From NCBI GenBank assembly GCA_943787425.1, contig CALSMJ010000007.1:1-64000 (forward strand): DNA of 64,000 nt. Direction: 5' to 3'. A model generated the notes under the pieces. It was not told the origin of the DNA. It did not search any database and worked only from the letters and a program-made list of their open reading frames with translations. Below, in pieces: positions 34,667 through 43,831 of the stretch (positions within the stretch are counted from its first letter, which is position 1; the number at the start of each line of letters is the position of its first letter). The DNA comes from an uncultured Pseudomonadales bacterium (GTDB lineage Bacteria > Pseudomonadota > Gammaproteobacteria > Pseudomonadales > Azotimanducaceae). The position numbers and the translations under genes were made by a program.

Positions 34667-36205
34667 TTGGCGTTGTCAAACAATACACTCAAAGCAGATC
34701 GACCACTTTCAAAACGTGTTCTCGCATCCTATGGCGCACCGGCCTTACCACTGGCTTTAGTGGGTCTGCCAATGGCGGTGTACTTGCCGGCGGTTTATGC
34801 TGATACCGATGGGTTTGGTTTGGCCCTTGGCGCTGTCGGACTGATCTTGACGCTCAGCCGGTTGACCGATGTCATAACCGATCCGTTGATCGGTTTTTTT
34901 TCTGATCGGCTCAAGACCCGCTGGGGTCGGCGCAAGCCTTTTATTTTGATTGGAACCCCCATTTATGCGCTCGGCATCTGGCTGTTGTTCGTGCCGCCGA
35001 TCGAATTTACGACGCTGAACTGGTGGGGTTTTGAATTCAGCTCGGGATATCCCTATTTGTTCGTGATGGTGACCTTGGTTTATCTCGGCTCGACCATCAA
35101 AGATTTGCCCTATGTGGCCTGGGGCGCAGAACTTTCAAGCAATTACAATGAACGCACACTCATCACCTCTTGGCGCGAGGGGTTTGCCGTCACAGGTTCG
35201 CTGCTGTCGGCATTTACGCCGGCATTGCTACTTTTCGCAGGTTACGTCAAACCAACAGACGCCGTGTACTTTTTGTCGGTCGCCATGTGCATCGTAATGC
35301 CGATTTTGGTCATCAATGCGCTGGTGGTGGTTCCTGAATACCCTGTAAAAGTCAGTGCCAAAAAAATCCCGCTGAAAGAGAGCTTACAGGTGGTCATGGC
35401 CAATCGACCGTATGTCTTGCTCATTATTATTTTTGTGTTTTCAACCTTGGGTTCAGCCATGACCAACAGCTTGAGCTTCTTCTTTGTCAAGCACGTGCTG
35501 CTAGCGGGCGATCTGTACGGGCTCTATTTGGCGCCCTATTTCGTGTCCCAAATTCTGGCGATACCGCTATGGTTCGCACTCTCAAGACGCATCGGGAAAC
35601 ACCGGGCAACCATGGCGGCAATCGGTTGGTATGCCCTGTGGTCGTGTTTTATCCCCCTCATTGCGTTGGCGCCAGAATCTTGGTTCGAGGCCTTTCAGAT
35701 CCCCGTGGTGCTGGGGTTTTTACCCGCAGATTGGCATGCCAGTGTGGTGCTGCGGTTCGAATCAATGGAAACGGGCAAGTTTCTATTTTTTATTCTTATT
35801 ATGTGTTTGAAAGGATCTGCGATCGGGGCACTGGCAGCCTTGCCCGCTGCAATGGCTGCTGATGTCATTGATCTTGATACGGTTAAAACCGGAGAGCGCC
35901 GAGCCGGCGCCTATTTCTCGATCTGGAGTATGACGCGAAAGGCATCCTACGCGCTTGGCATCACCATCGGAACGGGCGCTGCAGTGCTTTTTGGGTTTGA
36001 TTCATTGGCTGATCCCGTCAACAACCCGAACTCATCCGAATCCCTGTTATGGCTTGCCTGCTTGTACTCAGTAATTCCTGCGATGTTTAAATTTGTTGCA
36101 ATGCCGCTGCTCTGGAACTATCCCTTGACCGAGGCTCGATTGGCAGAAATCCAAAAAGAAATTGAAACCGAACCCGGATCAGCGCCTTCCTTGATTAAGC
36201 GCTGA
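34667..36205 (+). CDS. MFS transporter, GPH (glycoside/cation symporter)-like
   Basis: Twelve-helix transporter of 512 aa. The start is TTG at 34667 with GAGGGGAC 3-4 bp upstream; a second TTG two codons later is possible. Motif: RLTDVITDPLIGFFSDRLKTRWGRRKPF near residue 70, the GPH loop. The mid-protein AMAADVIDLDTVKTGERRAG matches the paralogue at 29-30 kb. The insertion of about 45 residues between helices distinguishes it from the shorter paralogue. The substrate could be a sugar, an organic acid or a steroid-like compound; cation coupling is probable. Confidence 0.88.
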   Translation: MALSNNTLKADRPLSKRVLASYGAPALPLALVGLPMAVYLPAVYADTDGFGLALGAVGLILTLSRLTDVITDPLIGFFSDRLKTRWGRRKPFILIGTPIYALGIWLLFVPPIEFTTLNWWGFEFSSGYPYLFVMVTLVYLGSTIKDLPYVAWGAELSSNYNERTLITSWREGFAVTGSLLSAFTPALLLFAGYVKPTDAVYFLSVAMCIVMPILVINALVVVPEYPVKVSAKKIPLKESLQVVMANRPYVLLIIIFVFSTLGSAMTNSLSFFFVKHVLLAGDLYGLYLAPYFVSQILAIPLWFALSRRIGKHRATMAAIGWYALWSCFIPLIALAPESWFEAFQIPVVLGFLPADWHASVVLRFESMETGKFLFFILIMCLKGSAIGALAALPAAMAADVIDLDTVKTGERRAGAYFSIWSMTRKASYALGITIGTGAAVLFGFDSLADPVNNPNSSESLLWLACLYSVIPAMFKFVAMPLLWNYPLTEARLAEIQKEIETEPGSAPSLIKR

Positions 36206-36310
36206 CCCTAGACCAAGACGAGTCCTTGGTCATCATGGATAATGAGATTCGCTGCCGAAACGCCCAGTGCGTTGGCAGCTACCGGTGAACTTGAACCACC
36301 GACATCAGCA

Positions 36311-36838
36311 TTACGGCGCTTTGGACTGCTCCAGCAATTCTCGGAACTGTATCTCGTCGTCATCGGACCAGACATACGCTTTAAACCCAAAGACGTAGAG
36401 CGCCACCAACCCAAAGCCAGACAGCCAGATCGCATAGACCTGCCAAGCCGTCGGATAAGGCCAGCCCGCAACCATCTGCGTTTGACCCGAGATCAAAAAG
36501 GCCTCATAGGCTTGGTACATGATGGTCCAGGCTGCCGCGAGCAGACCGAAAGACGCGCCCAACTGGACCCAAAAACGGCTTGAACGGCGGTCGGGTCGAA
36601 CGCCTAAGGCGATCATGCAGCAGACCTGACCGAGCATTAAGATTTGAAACCAGTAAGCCAGGTCCGCTACCGGCAGAAACCGCGCAGCGCCGTCACCGCC
36701 AACTCGCATGCTATTAAACAGCGGATGAATCAAACCGCCCACGTTTTCTGCCGCCGGCATTAAGGCGATCAGGCCAAGCAACAAACACTGAAGCAGACCG
36801 AAGACGAGGATAACCAGACATAAACGAGATTGATTCAA
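36311..36838 (-). CDS. Integral membrane protein of unknown function
   Basis: Protein of 175 aa with four predicted transmembrane helices: LCLVILVFGLLQCLLLGLIALM, LAYWFQILMLGQVCCMIAL, FGLLAAAWTIMYQAYEAFL and VYAIWLSGFGLVALYVFGF. An acidic C-terminal tail (SDDDEIQFRELLEQ) would lie in the cytoplasm. No known family was recognised. It is convergent with the MFS transporter gene (105 bp apart). The conserved-looking polar residues between helices 1 and 2 (NSMRVGGDGAARFLP) are periplasmic. Confidence 0.65.
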   Translation of the reverse strand: MNQSRLCLVILVFGLLQCLLLGLIALMPAAENVGGLIHPLFNSMRVGGDGAARFLPVADLAYWFQILMLGQVCCMIALGVRPDRRSSRFWVQLGASFGLLAAAWTIMYQAYEAFLISGQTQMVAGWPYPTAWQVYAIWLSGFGLVALYVFGFKAYVWSDDDEIQFRELLEQSKAP

Positions 36839-37035
36839 GACGTTTTTTTCCCCGGGGGTTCACAGATCCGATGATATTACTGTGTTCGGGGTCCTTACAA
36901 CAGAGCGCCCAACCAAACGGGGCCTTTATGGCCGCACACTGCCCTTATCGCCTACGGCCCAAGTCCGGCCAAAATAGAACGCCATGATCTGCCTTGATGC
37001 GATAGCATGACTAGGACCTTTTTGACCAGTCTGCC

Positions 37036-38241
37036 ATGAAGCCACCCCAACCAAATCAACCTAAAGTGGGCTTACTCCAAGCGGGATGGCTCACCGTCAT
37101 TCTGATCGCCCTCAGTGCGGCGGTAGGCCAAGCTTTTGGTCGCTTTAGTTATGGCGTCTTGCTGCCAGCCGTCCGCGACGATTTGGGCATCAGCAATACC
37201 TTAGCGGGGCTTATCGGCGCTGCGAACGTTGGGGCTTATCTTTTGGGAACCTTGATGGTGGCCTGGGCGACCAGTCATTACCGGCTCATCAACGTCATGC
37301 GCGTTGGCCTCATCTTGGCAACCCTTGGTTTGCTGTTAGCGAGTCTTTCAAGTTCGCCTTGGTTGTTGGCCATGGCCTTATTCGTGGCAGGCATTGGCGG
37401 CGCCTTGCTCTGGATACCCGCGCCGGTCATCGCAGCCGATGCCCTGCCGCCCCACCGCCGGCGGATTGCGGTCGGGCTTATGGGTTCGGGCATTGGGCTT
37501 GGGGTTATGTTTGTCAGCATCCTAAGCGGCAGTTTGCGGGCTTCTCAGGGCGACGGCGCATGGTCTGAGGTCTATCAAATCCAATTTCTTATTGGGATGG
37601 TCCTGCTCGCGCTGGTGATCCTGATCGTGCGACATGAACAGCCCGCGCCATCGGGTGGCGCGGGCCTCGGCGGCTTCGCAGCGCTGCAACGAATGCCCGG
37701 GTGGCTGCCGATCCTTATTGCCTATTCAACATTTGGATTTATGTATTTGCTGGTGCTCGGGTTCTTGACCACTCGACTCGAAGACGACAGCCTCTGGACC
37801 ACTCAGAATGCTGCCGAAACCTTCAGCGCAATGGGATTTGCCATGATTTTCGGCGGCCCAACCTTCGTCACCTTTGCGCATAAAATCGGTGTGCGCTTGG
37901 CCCTTGCAACCGCCTTTGGCCTTTGGCCGATCTTCGTCGGCATTGTGATGACAGGTTATCCAGCACCAACCTTGATCGCCTGCATCGGACTTGGCTTTTT
38001 GTTCAGCGCACTGCCCACGCTGATCACCCTTTATGTGGTTGAGAACACAACGGTTAAGGATTACGGCCCCAGCTTTGCCGCTGCCACCTTGGCCTTCGGC
38101 ATCGCGCAAACCATCTCACCGCCAATTGGTGGCTACCTTGCCGACTTGACCGGATCCTTCACTTTGGTATTTCTGCTAGCAGCGTCTATGAGCGTCATTG
38201 GATTCCTCTCAACCTTAAAATTGCCCCGCAATCCGTCGTGA
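37036..38241 (+). CDS. MFS transporter, YbfB/YjiJ-like
   Basis: Transporter of 401 aa with 12 predicted helices. It begins with a polar stretch, then LTVILIALSAAVGQAFGRFSYGVLLPAV, typical of the YbfB/YjiJ (MFS_4) family. Helix-rich segments with small-residue motifs such as GALLWIPAPVIAADALPPHRR follow. Substrate and direction are unknown. It is monocistronic, between the small membrane protein gene and a repeat-containing intergenic region. Confidence 0.85.
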   Translation: MKPPQPNQPKVGLLQAGWLTVILIALSAAVGQAFGRFSYGVLLPAVRDDLGISNTLAGLIGAANVGAYLLGTLMVAWATSHYRLINVMRVGLILATLGLLLASLSSSPWLLAMALFVAGIGGALLWIPAPVIAADALPPHRRRIAVGLMGSGIGLGVMFVSILSGSLRASQGDGAWSEVYQIQFLIGMVLLALVILIVRHEQPAPSGGAGLGGFAALQRMPGWLPILIAYSTFGFMYLLVLGFLTTRLEDDSLWTTQNAAETFSAMGFAMIFGGPTFVTFAHKIGVRLALATAFGLWPIFVGIVMTGYPAPTLIACIGLGFLFSALPTLITLYVVENTTVKDYGPSFAAATLAFGIAQTISPPIGGYLADLTGSFTLVFLLAASMSVIGFLSTLKLPRNPS

Positions 38242-38728
38242 GGCCGACGCTTGCGGCAGGTCAGTGCTAGATTCCCCGCAAAATTTTCTTCAAAGGCGGC
38301 GATCTTCCCCAACAGCCGATTCCAGCGAGACCCAAGACGGCCATACCAGCGAGCAGGCGCCAGTCGCTTCAAACGCCCGCCGGCCTTGTTGTGTCATAAC
38401 AACCCTTGCAGGGCATCACCCGGCAAGGTGCAACTCGTGGCCGCCCGACCTCTTATCCCTTACATCCCTTACATCCCTTACATCCCTTACCCAACCGATC
38501 GGGCCCGCATCGGCACCCATCGACCGAGCGGCAGTCCAGCAAGCTCGGTGACGAACCCAGGACGCCCTAGGTCGCGTGGCGGCGGTTGCGTCCTCCTGAA
38601 ACAAACTGGCGGCTTGCGCCTAAATTGTGAAAACCACAGCAGGCTGACATCAAGATTTACGTTGACTGGATTCTGTTCGGCCTTAAGGTTATGGTGCCGA
38701 ATCATAAAAATATTTTTGGAGCAATCTG
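38242..38728. other. Intergenic with a 9-bp tandem repeat
   Basis: 487 bp without a supported gene, including the tandem repeat at 38451-38492. The right end contains the promoter of the thiolase gene and its GGAG ribosome binding site. Confidence 0.45.
38451..38492. repeat. 9-bp tandem repeat, about four and a half copies
   Basis: TTACATCCC occurs three times exactly (38460-38486), preceded by the variant TCTTATCCC and followed by a partial TTACCC. Because nine is divisible by three, all frames stay open through it, which explains apparent ORFs there. It could be a variable-number locus. Confidence 0.85.
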
Positions 38729-39964
38729 ATGGCTGAAGCTTGGATTATTGACGCATGTAGAACGCCTCGCGGTATTGGCAAAAAAGGCAAAGGCGCGCTC
38801 GCCGACGAGCACCCCCAACACTTGGGTGCCGCTGTACTGAAAGCATTACAGGAACGCGTCGGGTTTGACACCGCTGACGTCGATGACATCGTCTTTGGCA
38901 CCAGCTCACAGCGCGGGCCCCAAAGCGGTGATCTTGCGCGGATGGCCGCATTAGATGCAGGCTACGACGTCAAAGCCAGCGGCGTGACGCTCGATCGTTT
39001 TTGCGGCTCGGGGATCACCTCGGTCAATATCGCAGCGGCCAATATCATGGCCGGCATGGAAGATTTAACGATTGGTGGCGGCACCGAAATGATGTCACTT
39101 GCAGGCTCAGGCGGCGGAAAAGGCTCACCGTTTCTCGATAACGACAATTTCCGGCTGCGCGAAGTTCACCCACAGCCGCATCAAGGGGTTTGTGCTGATA
39201 CGATCGCAACCCTTGAGGGCATCAATCGTGAAGACCTCGATAAACTCGCTTTGGTTAGCCAGCAGCGCGCCGATCACGCGATTAAAAACGGCCACTTCGA
39301 TAAATCCTTGATCACAGTTTATAAAACGGATGGCTCGATCGCACTCGACCACGAGGAATTTCCGCGCCCCCAAACAACCTTGGAAGGCCTTGGTCAATTA
39401 AAGCCCTCCTTTGAAGTCATTGCTGACATTGAGCTTGATGAACAAGGGACCACCTTTCGAAAACTCGTAAAACAAGCCTATCCAGATCTTCAGATCGAGC
39501 ACTTTCACCATGCTGGCAATTCCTCCGGTGTAGTCGATGGCGCCGGCGCTGTGCTGATGTCCTCACCGGAATATGCCAAAGCACATGGCTTAAAGCCCCG
39601 CGCGCGAATCGTTGCCATGTGCAACATGGGCGATTCACCGACCCTTATGCTGAACGCCCCAGTGCCAGCTGCAAAGAAGGTCCTGCAAAAGGCCGGCATG
39701 TCGATCAACGATATCGATCTGTTTGAAATCAATGAAGCCTTTGCGGTGGTTGCTGAAAAGTTTATTCGAGACTTGAACCTTGACCGTGACAAGGTGAACG
39801 TCAATGGTGGCGCAATGGCGCTAGGCCATCCCATCGGCGCCACCGGTTCAATGCTCATTGGTACTGTTTTGGATGAACTTGAACGCCGTGACCAGCAGTT
39901 CGGGTTAGTCACCATGTGTGCCGCAGGCGGTATGGCCCCGGCCATTATTATCGAGCGTATTTGA
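38729..39964 (+). CDS. Acetyl-CoA C-acyltransferase (thiolase)
   Basis: Thiolase of 411 aa with all three catalytic elements: the nucleophile Cys92 in LDRFCGSGITSV, the NEAFAVV segment with GHPIGATG around residue 365 (catalytic His), and the acid/base Cys in TMCAAGGM near the C terminus. GGAG lies before the ATG. It cleaves 3-ketoacyl-CoA or condenses acetyl-CoA. It is the first gene of a catabolic stretch including an SDR of the MFE-2 type downstream (393 bp), and is followed by a strong terminator. Confidence 0.92.
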   Translation: MAEAWIIDACRTPRGIGKKGKGALADEHPQHLGAAVLKALQERVGFDTADVDDIVFGTSSQRGPQSGDLARMAALDAGYDVKASGVTLDRFCGSGITSVNIAAANIMAGMEDLTIGGGTEMMSLAGSGGGKGSPFLDNDNFRLREVHPQPHQGVCADTIATLEGINREDLDKLALVSQQRADHAIKNGHFDKSLITVYKTDGSIALDHEEFPRPQTTLEGLGQLKPSFEVIADIELDEQGTTFRKLVKQAYPDLQIEHFHHAGNSSGVVDGAGAVLMSSPEYAKAHGLKPRARIVAMCNMGDSPTLMLNAPVPAAKKVLQKAGMSINDIDLFEINEAFAVVAEKFIRDLNLDRDKVNVNGGAMALGHPIGATGSMLIGTVLDELERRDQQFGLVTMCAAGGMAPAIIIERI

Positions 39965-40357
39965 TCGACTAACAGACTCGCTGCGGGGCCTGGGTTTGTG
40001 GCAACACACACCCGGCCCCGCTTTTTTTGTGCGAAATCTTTGCTTCAAAGCGACCCAACCAACACCGTACTGTTGCAGACCCCACCTCGCCTGCCTTTTG
40101 TCTACAGGCACCAAAATGGCCTTTTCGTTTCTCAGGGTCCAATCACCCAATCTACCCTGCAGGTCCTTGTTGCGCTTTGGTGCTCGCCCCGCGCCCCAAC
40201 TTTGCAGGTGCAACCCAACGTGTCAGGTTGCACCTACACCGAGCACCTGCCATAACACCCCATCACGGTGAACGATCTAGGTTTCATTTCTGTGTTTAAA
40301 ACGACACCATGAGGCGCTTAAGCCAAAACAACCGAATAACCCAACACGAGAGCCAAC
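39965..40357. other. Intergenic with terminator
   Basis: 393 bp. It holds the rightward terminator at 39983-40028 and, at the right end, the promoter of the SDR gene. No gene supported between. Confidence 0.6.
39983..40028 (+). terminator. Strong Rho-independent terminator after thiolase
   Basis: GCGGGGCC (39983-39990) pairs with GGCCCCGC (40014-40021), extended by further pairs in the TGGGT/ACCC region, and is followed by seven Ts (40022-40028). A textbook intrinsic terminator 19 bp after the thiolase stop. Confidence 0.92.
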
Positions 40358-41341
40358 ATGAACGATCTTAGATTTGATGGACAAGTCGCACTGGTCACTG
40401 GCGCTGGGCGCGGACTGGGCCGAGCACATGCTCGTTTGCTCGCAGCCCGAGGCTGCACCGTCGTCATTAATGATCTCGGAGCCGCCTTTGACGGCACGGG
40501 CGCGGCGACCGGTCGTTGCGCCGATGAGGTCGTTGCACTCATTCAAGCCGAGGGCGGCACGGCCACAGCAAACTATGACTCGGTAGAGAATGGCCAGGCC
40601 ATTATCGATGACGTCATGGCCACCCATGGCCGACTCGATATTGTGATCAATAACGCAGGTATCTTAACCCCAGAAGTTTGGTCCGAACTCACGCTTGAAT
40701 CCTGGCAACGCACACTCAACGTCAACTTAACCGGTGTTTTCTCAGTGATGAAGGCGGCCTGGCCGGTCTTTGTGGCGCAGCGGTATGGACGCTGTATTGT
40801 GACGTCTTCCCCTGCGATTTATGGCGCCGGGGTTGCCGCCTACGCCGCCAGTAAAGCCGGGGTTATTGGGCTCGCCAATTCACTGCAGTTTGAAGCCAAA
40901 AAGCTGAAGCTCGACATCAAATGCAACATTCTGATCCCCCAAGCCGATACGCGCATGACCCAGGACTTCGGCGCCGCCGTGGACGCACGCCGAGTACAAC
41001 AAGGCAAGCCCGCTGCCCGCAAGGCGCCAGCTGAGGTCATGCAGCGCCTGTCACCGGATAAAGTCTCGGCAATGGCGGTTTGGCTCGCGCACAAAGACTG
41101 TCAAGCCGAAGCCAGTATTCACGAAGCGGGGGGCGGTTATTTTGCGCGCTTAAATTGGGCGCGTTCTGCGCCGTTGTTTGCCACTGAGAAAGAAGGCGTC
41201 CTTGCGGCACCTTTGCCCGAAAACGTTCGCAACGGACAGAGCACCTTGGCTGACTTTGCCGGCGGCGACCATCCCATATCGGGCGATGGATCAATGGGCG
41301 CACCCAATGCGTTAGAACGGGTCTTTGATCACCTGAAATGA
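40358..41341 (+). CDS. SDR of the peroxisomal multifunctional-enzyme (HSD17B4-like) type
   Basis: SDR of 327 aa. Cofactor motif TGAGRGLGRAHARLLA, INDLGAAFDGTGA (Asp for NAD+), NNAGILTPEVWSELT, SSPAIYGAG and YAASK as the YxxxK. The C-terminal 90 residues extend beyond a classical SDR (ARRVQQGKPAARKAPAEV, EASIHEAGGGYFARLNW), as in hydroxyacyl-CoA dehydrogenases of the MFE-2 family. The likely role is oxidation of a (3R)-hydroxyacyl-CoA to 3-ketoacyl-CoA, complementary to the thiolase upstream. Substrates may be branched or sterol-derived. Confidence 0.88.
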   Translation: MNDLRFDGQVALVTGAGRGLGRAHARLLAARGCTVVINDLGAAFDGTGAATGRCADEVVALIQAEGGTATANYDSVENGQAIIDDVMATHGRLDIVINNAGILTPEVWSELTLESWQRTLNVNLTGVFSVMKAAWPVFVAQRYGRCIVTSSPAIYGAGVAAYAASKAGVIGLANSLQFEAKKLKLDIKCNILIPQADTRMTQDFGAAVDARRVQQGKPAARKAPAEVMQRLSPDKVSAMAVWLAHKDCQAEASIHEAGGGYFARLNWARSAPLFATEKEGVLAAPLPENVRNGQSTLADFAGGDHPISGDGSMGAPNALERVFDHLK

Positions 41342-41356
41342 CCGGCCGGGCCCGAC

Positions 41357-41381
41357 GCTAAAAGTGCGCTAGCGCATTTTA
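41357..41381. terminator. Possible bidirectional terminator between convergent SDR genes
   Basis: AAAAG-TGCG-CTAG-CGCA-TTTTA forms a short GC stem flanked by A and T runs. Convergent genes on both sides fit a bidirectional element. The short stem makes this moderate. Confidence 0.45.
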
Positions 41382-41439
41382 CGACCGCGACCCGTCTAGC
41401 ACTCACAACCGGTCATGAACTGCGCTCAAGCCAGCAGGT

Positions 41440-42237
41440 TCAAGACTCGTTGAACAAATTAATGCGTCCGCCATCAATTACCAGGTCGTGACCATTCACG
41501 AAGCCACCAGCATCTGAGGCCAAATACAACGCGCCTTGGGCAATGTCGTTGGCAATACCCGAGCGTTTTAAGGGGGTCGCCCTGGCCAGGTTGGCCTGGA
41601 GCTTGGCCATCTTTTGATCGTTTTCTTCAGCGGATAAGGTATTGGCTCTTGCAGAGCCACCCCAGAAAATTGGCGTCGCAATGGCGCCAGGTGAGATGCA
41701 GTTCACCCGGATATTTTCAGGCCCCAATCGAACCGACGCGAGCCGTGTGTAATGAGTTAACGCCGCCTTGATCGCGGAATAAATTAGATCACCTTGATTA
41801 TCGCGGATCGCAGCAATACTGGAATTGTTTATAATCGCGCCGCCGCCGCGCGCTCGAAGCAATGGAATGGCATGCTTCATGCCAAGGGCTGCGCTGGAGA
41901 ACAATAACTCGGTGGCGTAAATAATGGCCTCTGCTTCGACCGAGTCGACCAAACCTCGGGTCGGTCCGCCGGCATTGTTAAATAGAATATCCAAGCCGCC
42001 AAACTGTTCAACCGCAAAGGCAAGTGTGCGCTCGATGTCGGCTTCTTGGGTTACATCCGCTTGAATAAAACGGCAGTGCTCGCCCAATCGTTCGGCTAAC
42101 GCTTCGCCTTTATCTAACGAGCGCCCGCAGATCACAACCTGTGCCCCTTCAGCCACGAAGCATTCCGCCGTGGCCTCGCCAATGCCACTGGTCCCGCCGG
42201 TAATGACTGCTACTTTTTGGTCTAATCGTTGGCTCAC
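41440..42237 (-). CDS. Short-chain dehydrogenase/reductase
   Basis: Classical SDR of 265 aa: TGGTSGIG cofactor motif, VICGRSL, NNAGGPTRG, catalytic Ser in NNSSIAAI and YSAIK. It is downstream of the aminotransferase gene by 82 bp, leftward, with an intercistronic hairpin. The substrate is unknown; close relatives act on alcohols in degradation pathways. Confidence 0.9.
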   Translation of the reverse strand: MSQRLDQKVAVITGGTSGIGEATAECFVAEGAQVVICGRSLDKGEALAERLGEHCRFIQADVTQEADIERTLAFAVEQFGGLDILFNNAGGPTRGLVDSVEAEAIIYATELLFSSAALGMKHAIPLLRARGGGAIINNSSIAAIRDNQGDLIYSAIKAALTHYTRLASVRLGPENIRVNCISPGAIATPIFWGGSARANTLSAEENDQKMAKLQANLARATPLKRSGIANDIAQGALYLASDAGGFVNGHDLVIDGGRINLFNES

Positions 42238-42281
42238 TGACGCCTCTCCTCGTACCCCTTTGACTCAATCATCGGTTTTTA

Positions 42282-42304
42282 GCAGCGCATTTTGAAAGCG
42301 CTGC
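42282..42304. repeat. Intercistronic hairpin
   Basis: GCAGCGC (42282-42288) and GCGCTGC (42298-42304) form a perfect 7-bp stem with a 9-nt loop between the aminotransferase and SDR genes. There is no T-run, so it is not a proper terminator; it might stabilise or process the transcript. Confidence 0.55.
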
Positions 42305-42319
42305 CGGACAATTAAACGC

Positions 42320-43651
42320 CTAAGCGCATTCTGACAGGCTGTCGCCCAGTGCGCTCATCAAGGTCGTCACTTCCTGTTCTTTGACAACAAAAGGAAGACC
42401 CAACTGAATCGTGTCGCCACCATAACGGACATAAAACCCTTTCTTCCACATCGACATTGCAACCTCAAACGGTCGTCTAAGCGGCTCGCCTTCGTAGGGC
42501 GCAAGGGTTAAACCACCGGCTAGTCCATAATTGCGAATATCGACGACACGCGGCGCATTGCCGAGCTCATGAATCGACTTTTCGAACACGGGGGCGATTG
42601 CCTGTACCCGCTCAATCATCGATTCGTCTTCAAGGATTTTCAGGGCTGCAAGGCCCGCCGCACAGGCCAGCGGATGCGCCGAGTAGGTGTAGCCGTGCGG
42701 CACCTCCAGGGCATACTCAGGCGCCTTGGTATCCATAAAACAATCGTAGATGGCGCGTTTAACCACCACAGCGCCCATGGGCATCGCGCCATTGGTGAGC
42801 TGCTTTGCGACATTGATAATATCTGGCGTGACCCCAAACGCCTCGGCGCCGGTGTTGGCCCCCATGCGACCAAACGCGGTAATCACTTCATCAAAAATCA
42901 ACAGGATGTCATGCTGATCACAGATTTCACGCAGCCGTTTCAGATACCCCACCGGTGGCGGGAAGACACCAGCAGAACCGGCAAGTGGCTCGACAATAAC
43001 GGCCGCGATGTTCGACGCATCATGCAGTGCAATGAGATCCAGCAGATCATCGGCGCGCTCTGCCCCTTTATCAGGCACGCCAGGCGTAAAGGCATTTTCA
43101 GCTAGCCAGGTGTGCCGCAAATGATCGGAGGCAATCCCTTCGCCAAAGCTTGCTCGGTTGCCGCCGATACCGCCAACCGAGATACCGCCAAAATTCACGC
43201 CGTGATAGCCCTTGGCCCGACCAATTAATCGCGTTTTGCTTGCTTGACCCTTCGCGCGCCAGTACCCACGCGCAATTTTAAGCGCGGTATCGGCAGCCTC
43301 GGACCCGGAGCCGCAGAAGAAAACCCGGTCGATGCCAGCCGGCATGAACTGGGTAATCCGCTCTGCCAATTCAAAAGCGCCTTTATGGCCAAACTGAAAC
43401 GTCGGGCTAAAGTCTAGCGTCTCGGACTGCTTGGCAATCGCTTGATTTATCGCCTTAATATTGTGACCAAAACCGCACGTCCAAAGACCTGACAAACCAT
43501 CAAAAATTTTCCGGCCGTCGCCATCGGTGTAATAGCACCCGTCAGCCGACGTGATCATCCTGGGATCGGACTTGAATTGCCGATTGCCTGTAAACGGCAT
43601 CCAATAGGCGTCAAGCTGTGCTTGCGTGAGACCCGTTTTTGATTCATCCAT
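42320..43651 (-). CDS. Class III aminotransferase (omega-amino acid:pyruvate type)
   Basis: PLP-dependent aminotransferase of 443 aa beginning MDESKTGLTQAQLD, with AAGGAG 7 bp upstream. It has WTCGFGHNI, FFCGSGSEAADTALKIAR, LLIFDEVITAFGRMGA (Asp for the PLP N1) and VAKQLTNGAMPMGAV (PLP Lys). These match the beta-alanine/omega-amino acid:pyruvate transaminases. It would convert an amine or omega-amino acid to a semialdehyde. It heads the transcript continuing into the SDR (leftward). Confidence 0.92.
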   Translation of the reverse strand: MDESKTGLTQAQLDAYWMPFTGNRQFKSDPRMITSADGCYYTDGDGRKIFDGLSGLWTCGFGHNIKAINQAIAKQSETLDFSPTFQFGHKGAFELAERITQFMPAGIDRVFFCGSGSEAADTALKIARGYWRAKGQASKTRLIGRAKGYHGVNFGGISVGGIGGNRASFGEGIASDHLRHTWLAENAFTPGVPDKGAERADDLLDLIALHDASNIAAVIVEPLAGSAGVFPPPVGYLKRLREICDQHDILLIFDEVITAFGRMGANTGAEAFGVTPDIINVAKQLTNGAMPMGAVVVKRAIYDCFMDTKAPEYALEVPHGYTYSAHPLACAAGLAALKILEDESMIERVQAIAPVFEKSIHELGNAPRVVDIRNYGLAGGLTLAPYEGEPLRRPFEVAMSMWKKGFYVRYGGDTIQLGLPFVVKEQEVTTLMSALGDSLSECA

Positions 43652-43831
43652 TATGACGCTCCTTGACCCGGTGACGGGGCATGCCAGCACTAAAATTATT
43701 CTTTGCTGCAATCTTCTCGCATCTTGTGGCCAAAATATAGCGCTTCGACGCCGCAGCTTACGGACGCGCGTTATTTATCCCTTGGTCGATCTCCATTAGA
43801 ATCGTTTTTCAAAATTATCGGCAACCACATC

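Noticed and set aside
38451..38492. CRISPR-like array
   Set aside because: Units are only 9 bp and contiguous, with no spacers; the same applies to 59330-59363 and 54428-54470.
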